Origin: Pedobacter sp. B4-66
GTDB taxonomy: Bacteria > Bacteroidota > Bacteroidia > Sphingobacteriales > Sphingobacteriaceae
Length of the DNA: 64,000 nt
Direction of reading: 5' to 3'
Assembly: GCF_018492665.1 (NCBI RefSeq)
Contig: NZ_JAFVME010000002.1
Coordinates: 62,001 to 126,000 of the forward strand
How positions within the stretch are numbered: the stretch's first letter is position 1; every line of letters starts with the position of its first letter. A model generated the notes under the pieces. The model made no database searches and was not told where the DNA came from. It was given only the letters and a program-made list of their open reading frames with translations. The translations under genes and the position numbers were made by a program. Shown here piece after piece: positions 63,372 through 64,000 of the stretch.

Positions 63372-64000
63372 TCAAACTCTCACGATGATTTTACCTTGAG
63401 TTTTTCCCGTTTCAAGGGATAAATGAGCTGCTCTCATCTCATCAAAACTAAACACCTGCGACACATGAGATCTTATAGCCCCACTTTCCAACAAGGCAGC
63501 AATTTTCTTCATATCCTCTCCATTGGATTGAACCATGATTGGATAACCAATAGCACCTACTGCTTCGGCTTTTGTGGCCACAGCATCATTCAGTCCAGAT
63601 GGAATACTAATGATAGTCCCTCCCTTTTTCATCACCTTTAAAGAGTTGTCAATACTATCACCCCCAATGGCATCCAATACAAAGTCAATATTACTGGTGG
63701 TGCCTTCCAGAGTCTGACTGGTATAATCAATATGTTCATCAGCGCCTAAGCTTAAAACAAAGTCCTTTTTACCGACAGATGAAGTTCCAATAACGTAAGC
63801 ACCTCCATGTTTTGCAATCTGCACAGCATAGTTCCCTACACCACCCGCAGCAGCATGAATTAAAACTCTGTCACCTTTTTTAATTTTCGCATGATCAACA
63901 AGTGCCTGCCATGCAGTTAAAGCCGCTAAAGTAGCTGCGGCAGCCTCTTCATGAGTAATTTTAACAGGTTTTAATGCAAGATGACTTGCGGGGGCAGATA
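63372..64000 (-). CDS. NADP-dependent zinc-type alcohol dehydrogenase/quinone oxidoreductase, 5' end outside window
   Basis: The frame is open through the window edge, so at least 209 residues are present and the N-terminus is missing. It contains ITHEEAAAATLAALTAWQAL, the nucleotide-binding IHAAAGGVGNYAVQIAKHGG and YVIGTSSVGKKDFVLSLGAD, then LDAIGGDSIDNSLKVMKKGG, all typical of medium-chain quinone oxidoreductases. The C-terminal HLSLETGKTQGKIIV closes the family domain. The GTG inside AVQIAK at 63824 is not the true start. Confidence 0.93.
   Translation of the reverse strand, partial: SAPASHLALKPVKITHEEAAAATLAALTAWQALVDHAKIKKGDRVLIHAAAGGVGNYAVQIAKHGGAYVIGTSSVGKKDFVLSLGADEHIDYTSQTLEGTTSNIDFVLDAIGGDSIDNSLKVMKKGGTIISIPSGLNDAVATKAEAVGAIGYPIMVQSNGEDMKKIAALLESGAIRSHVSQVFSFDEMRAAHLSLETGKTQGKIIVRV

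Overview
The window is chromosomal DNA from a member of the Bacteroidota, most likely the Sphingobacteriaceae (Pedobacter-like). The evidence is the AT-rich sequence, three SusC/SusD outer-membrane transporter pairs, Bacteroidota-type promoters (TTTG, about 19-22 nt, TAnnTTTG), bacillithiol synthesis (BshC), a gliding-phylum style DUF5683 gene next to parAB, and glycosidase-rich polysaccharide utilisation loci (PULs). The genus is inferred; no rRNA is present to confirm it. No insertion sequence, phage, CRISPR array or rRNA was seen.

Layout. 40-6322: an enzyme-free PUL with ROK regulator, SusC and SusD, all on the minus strand. 6547-6797: tRNA-Tyr and tRNA-Ala, with a textbook promoter and two terminators. 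7013-12785: five plus-strand cell-envelope genes (plug-like secreted protein, DUF2490 barrel, GIN/DUF2807 adhesin-like protein, serine hydrolase, TonB-type receptor). 12794-24205: a second PUL with a Tat-exported five-blade glycosidase, a second ROK regulator, GH125, GH92, SusD and SusC; the enzyme pair points to alpha-mannan or N-glycan mannose. 24813-26963: surE, a small membrane protein and lpxB in overlapping order. 27215-32363: M16 peptidase, CsbD-like protein and acetyl-CoA synthetase. 32738-38522: rpmB, rpmG, a small DUF4295 gene, ftsY, rimO, bshC and an Ldh-family dehydrogenase. 38517-46387: a third PUL with SusC, SusD, ROK and a GH29 fucosidase. 46651-51105: lepB, dapB, DUF5683, parB and parA. 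51287-58748: assorted single genes, including an FMN reductase, an orphan solute-binding lipoprotein, a second TonB-type receptor, a membrane protein/XRE regulator pair and a luciferase-like oxidoreductase. 58823-63249: GH43, a second GH29 fucosidase and a thioredoxin-fold protein. 63372-64000: an oxidoreductase cut by the window edge.

How it works together. The three SusC/SusD pairs import glycan fragments through the outer membrane. The three ROK proteins, clear paralogues of one another, are the likely sugar-sensing regulators in place of the hybrid two-component or AraC regulators common in gut Bacteroides. GH92 and GH125 trim mannose; the GH29 enzymes remove fucose; the GH43 enzymes act on unidentified glycans.

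Points most worth checking: the conserved DUF4295 gene at 33234 appears to need a -1 frameshift at its fourth codon; a 9-base word is shared by the leaders of a ROK gene and two susC genes; a 10-bp inverted repeat sits inside the candidate acs promoter; and a REP-like element lies at 15488-15547.
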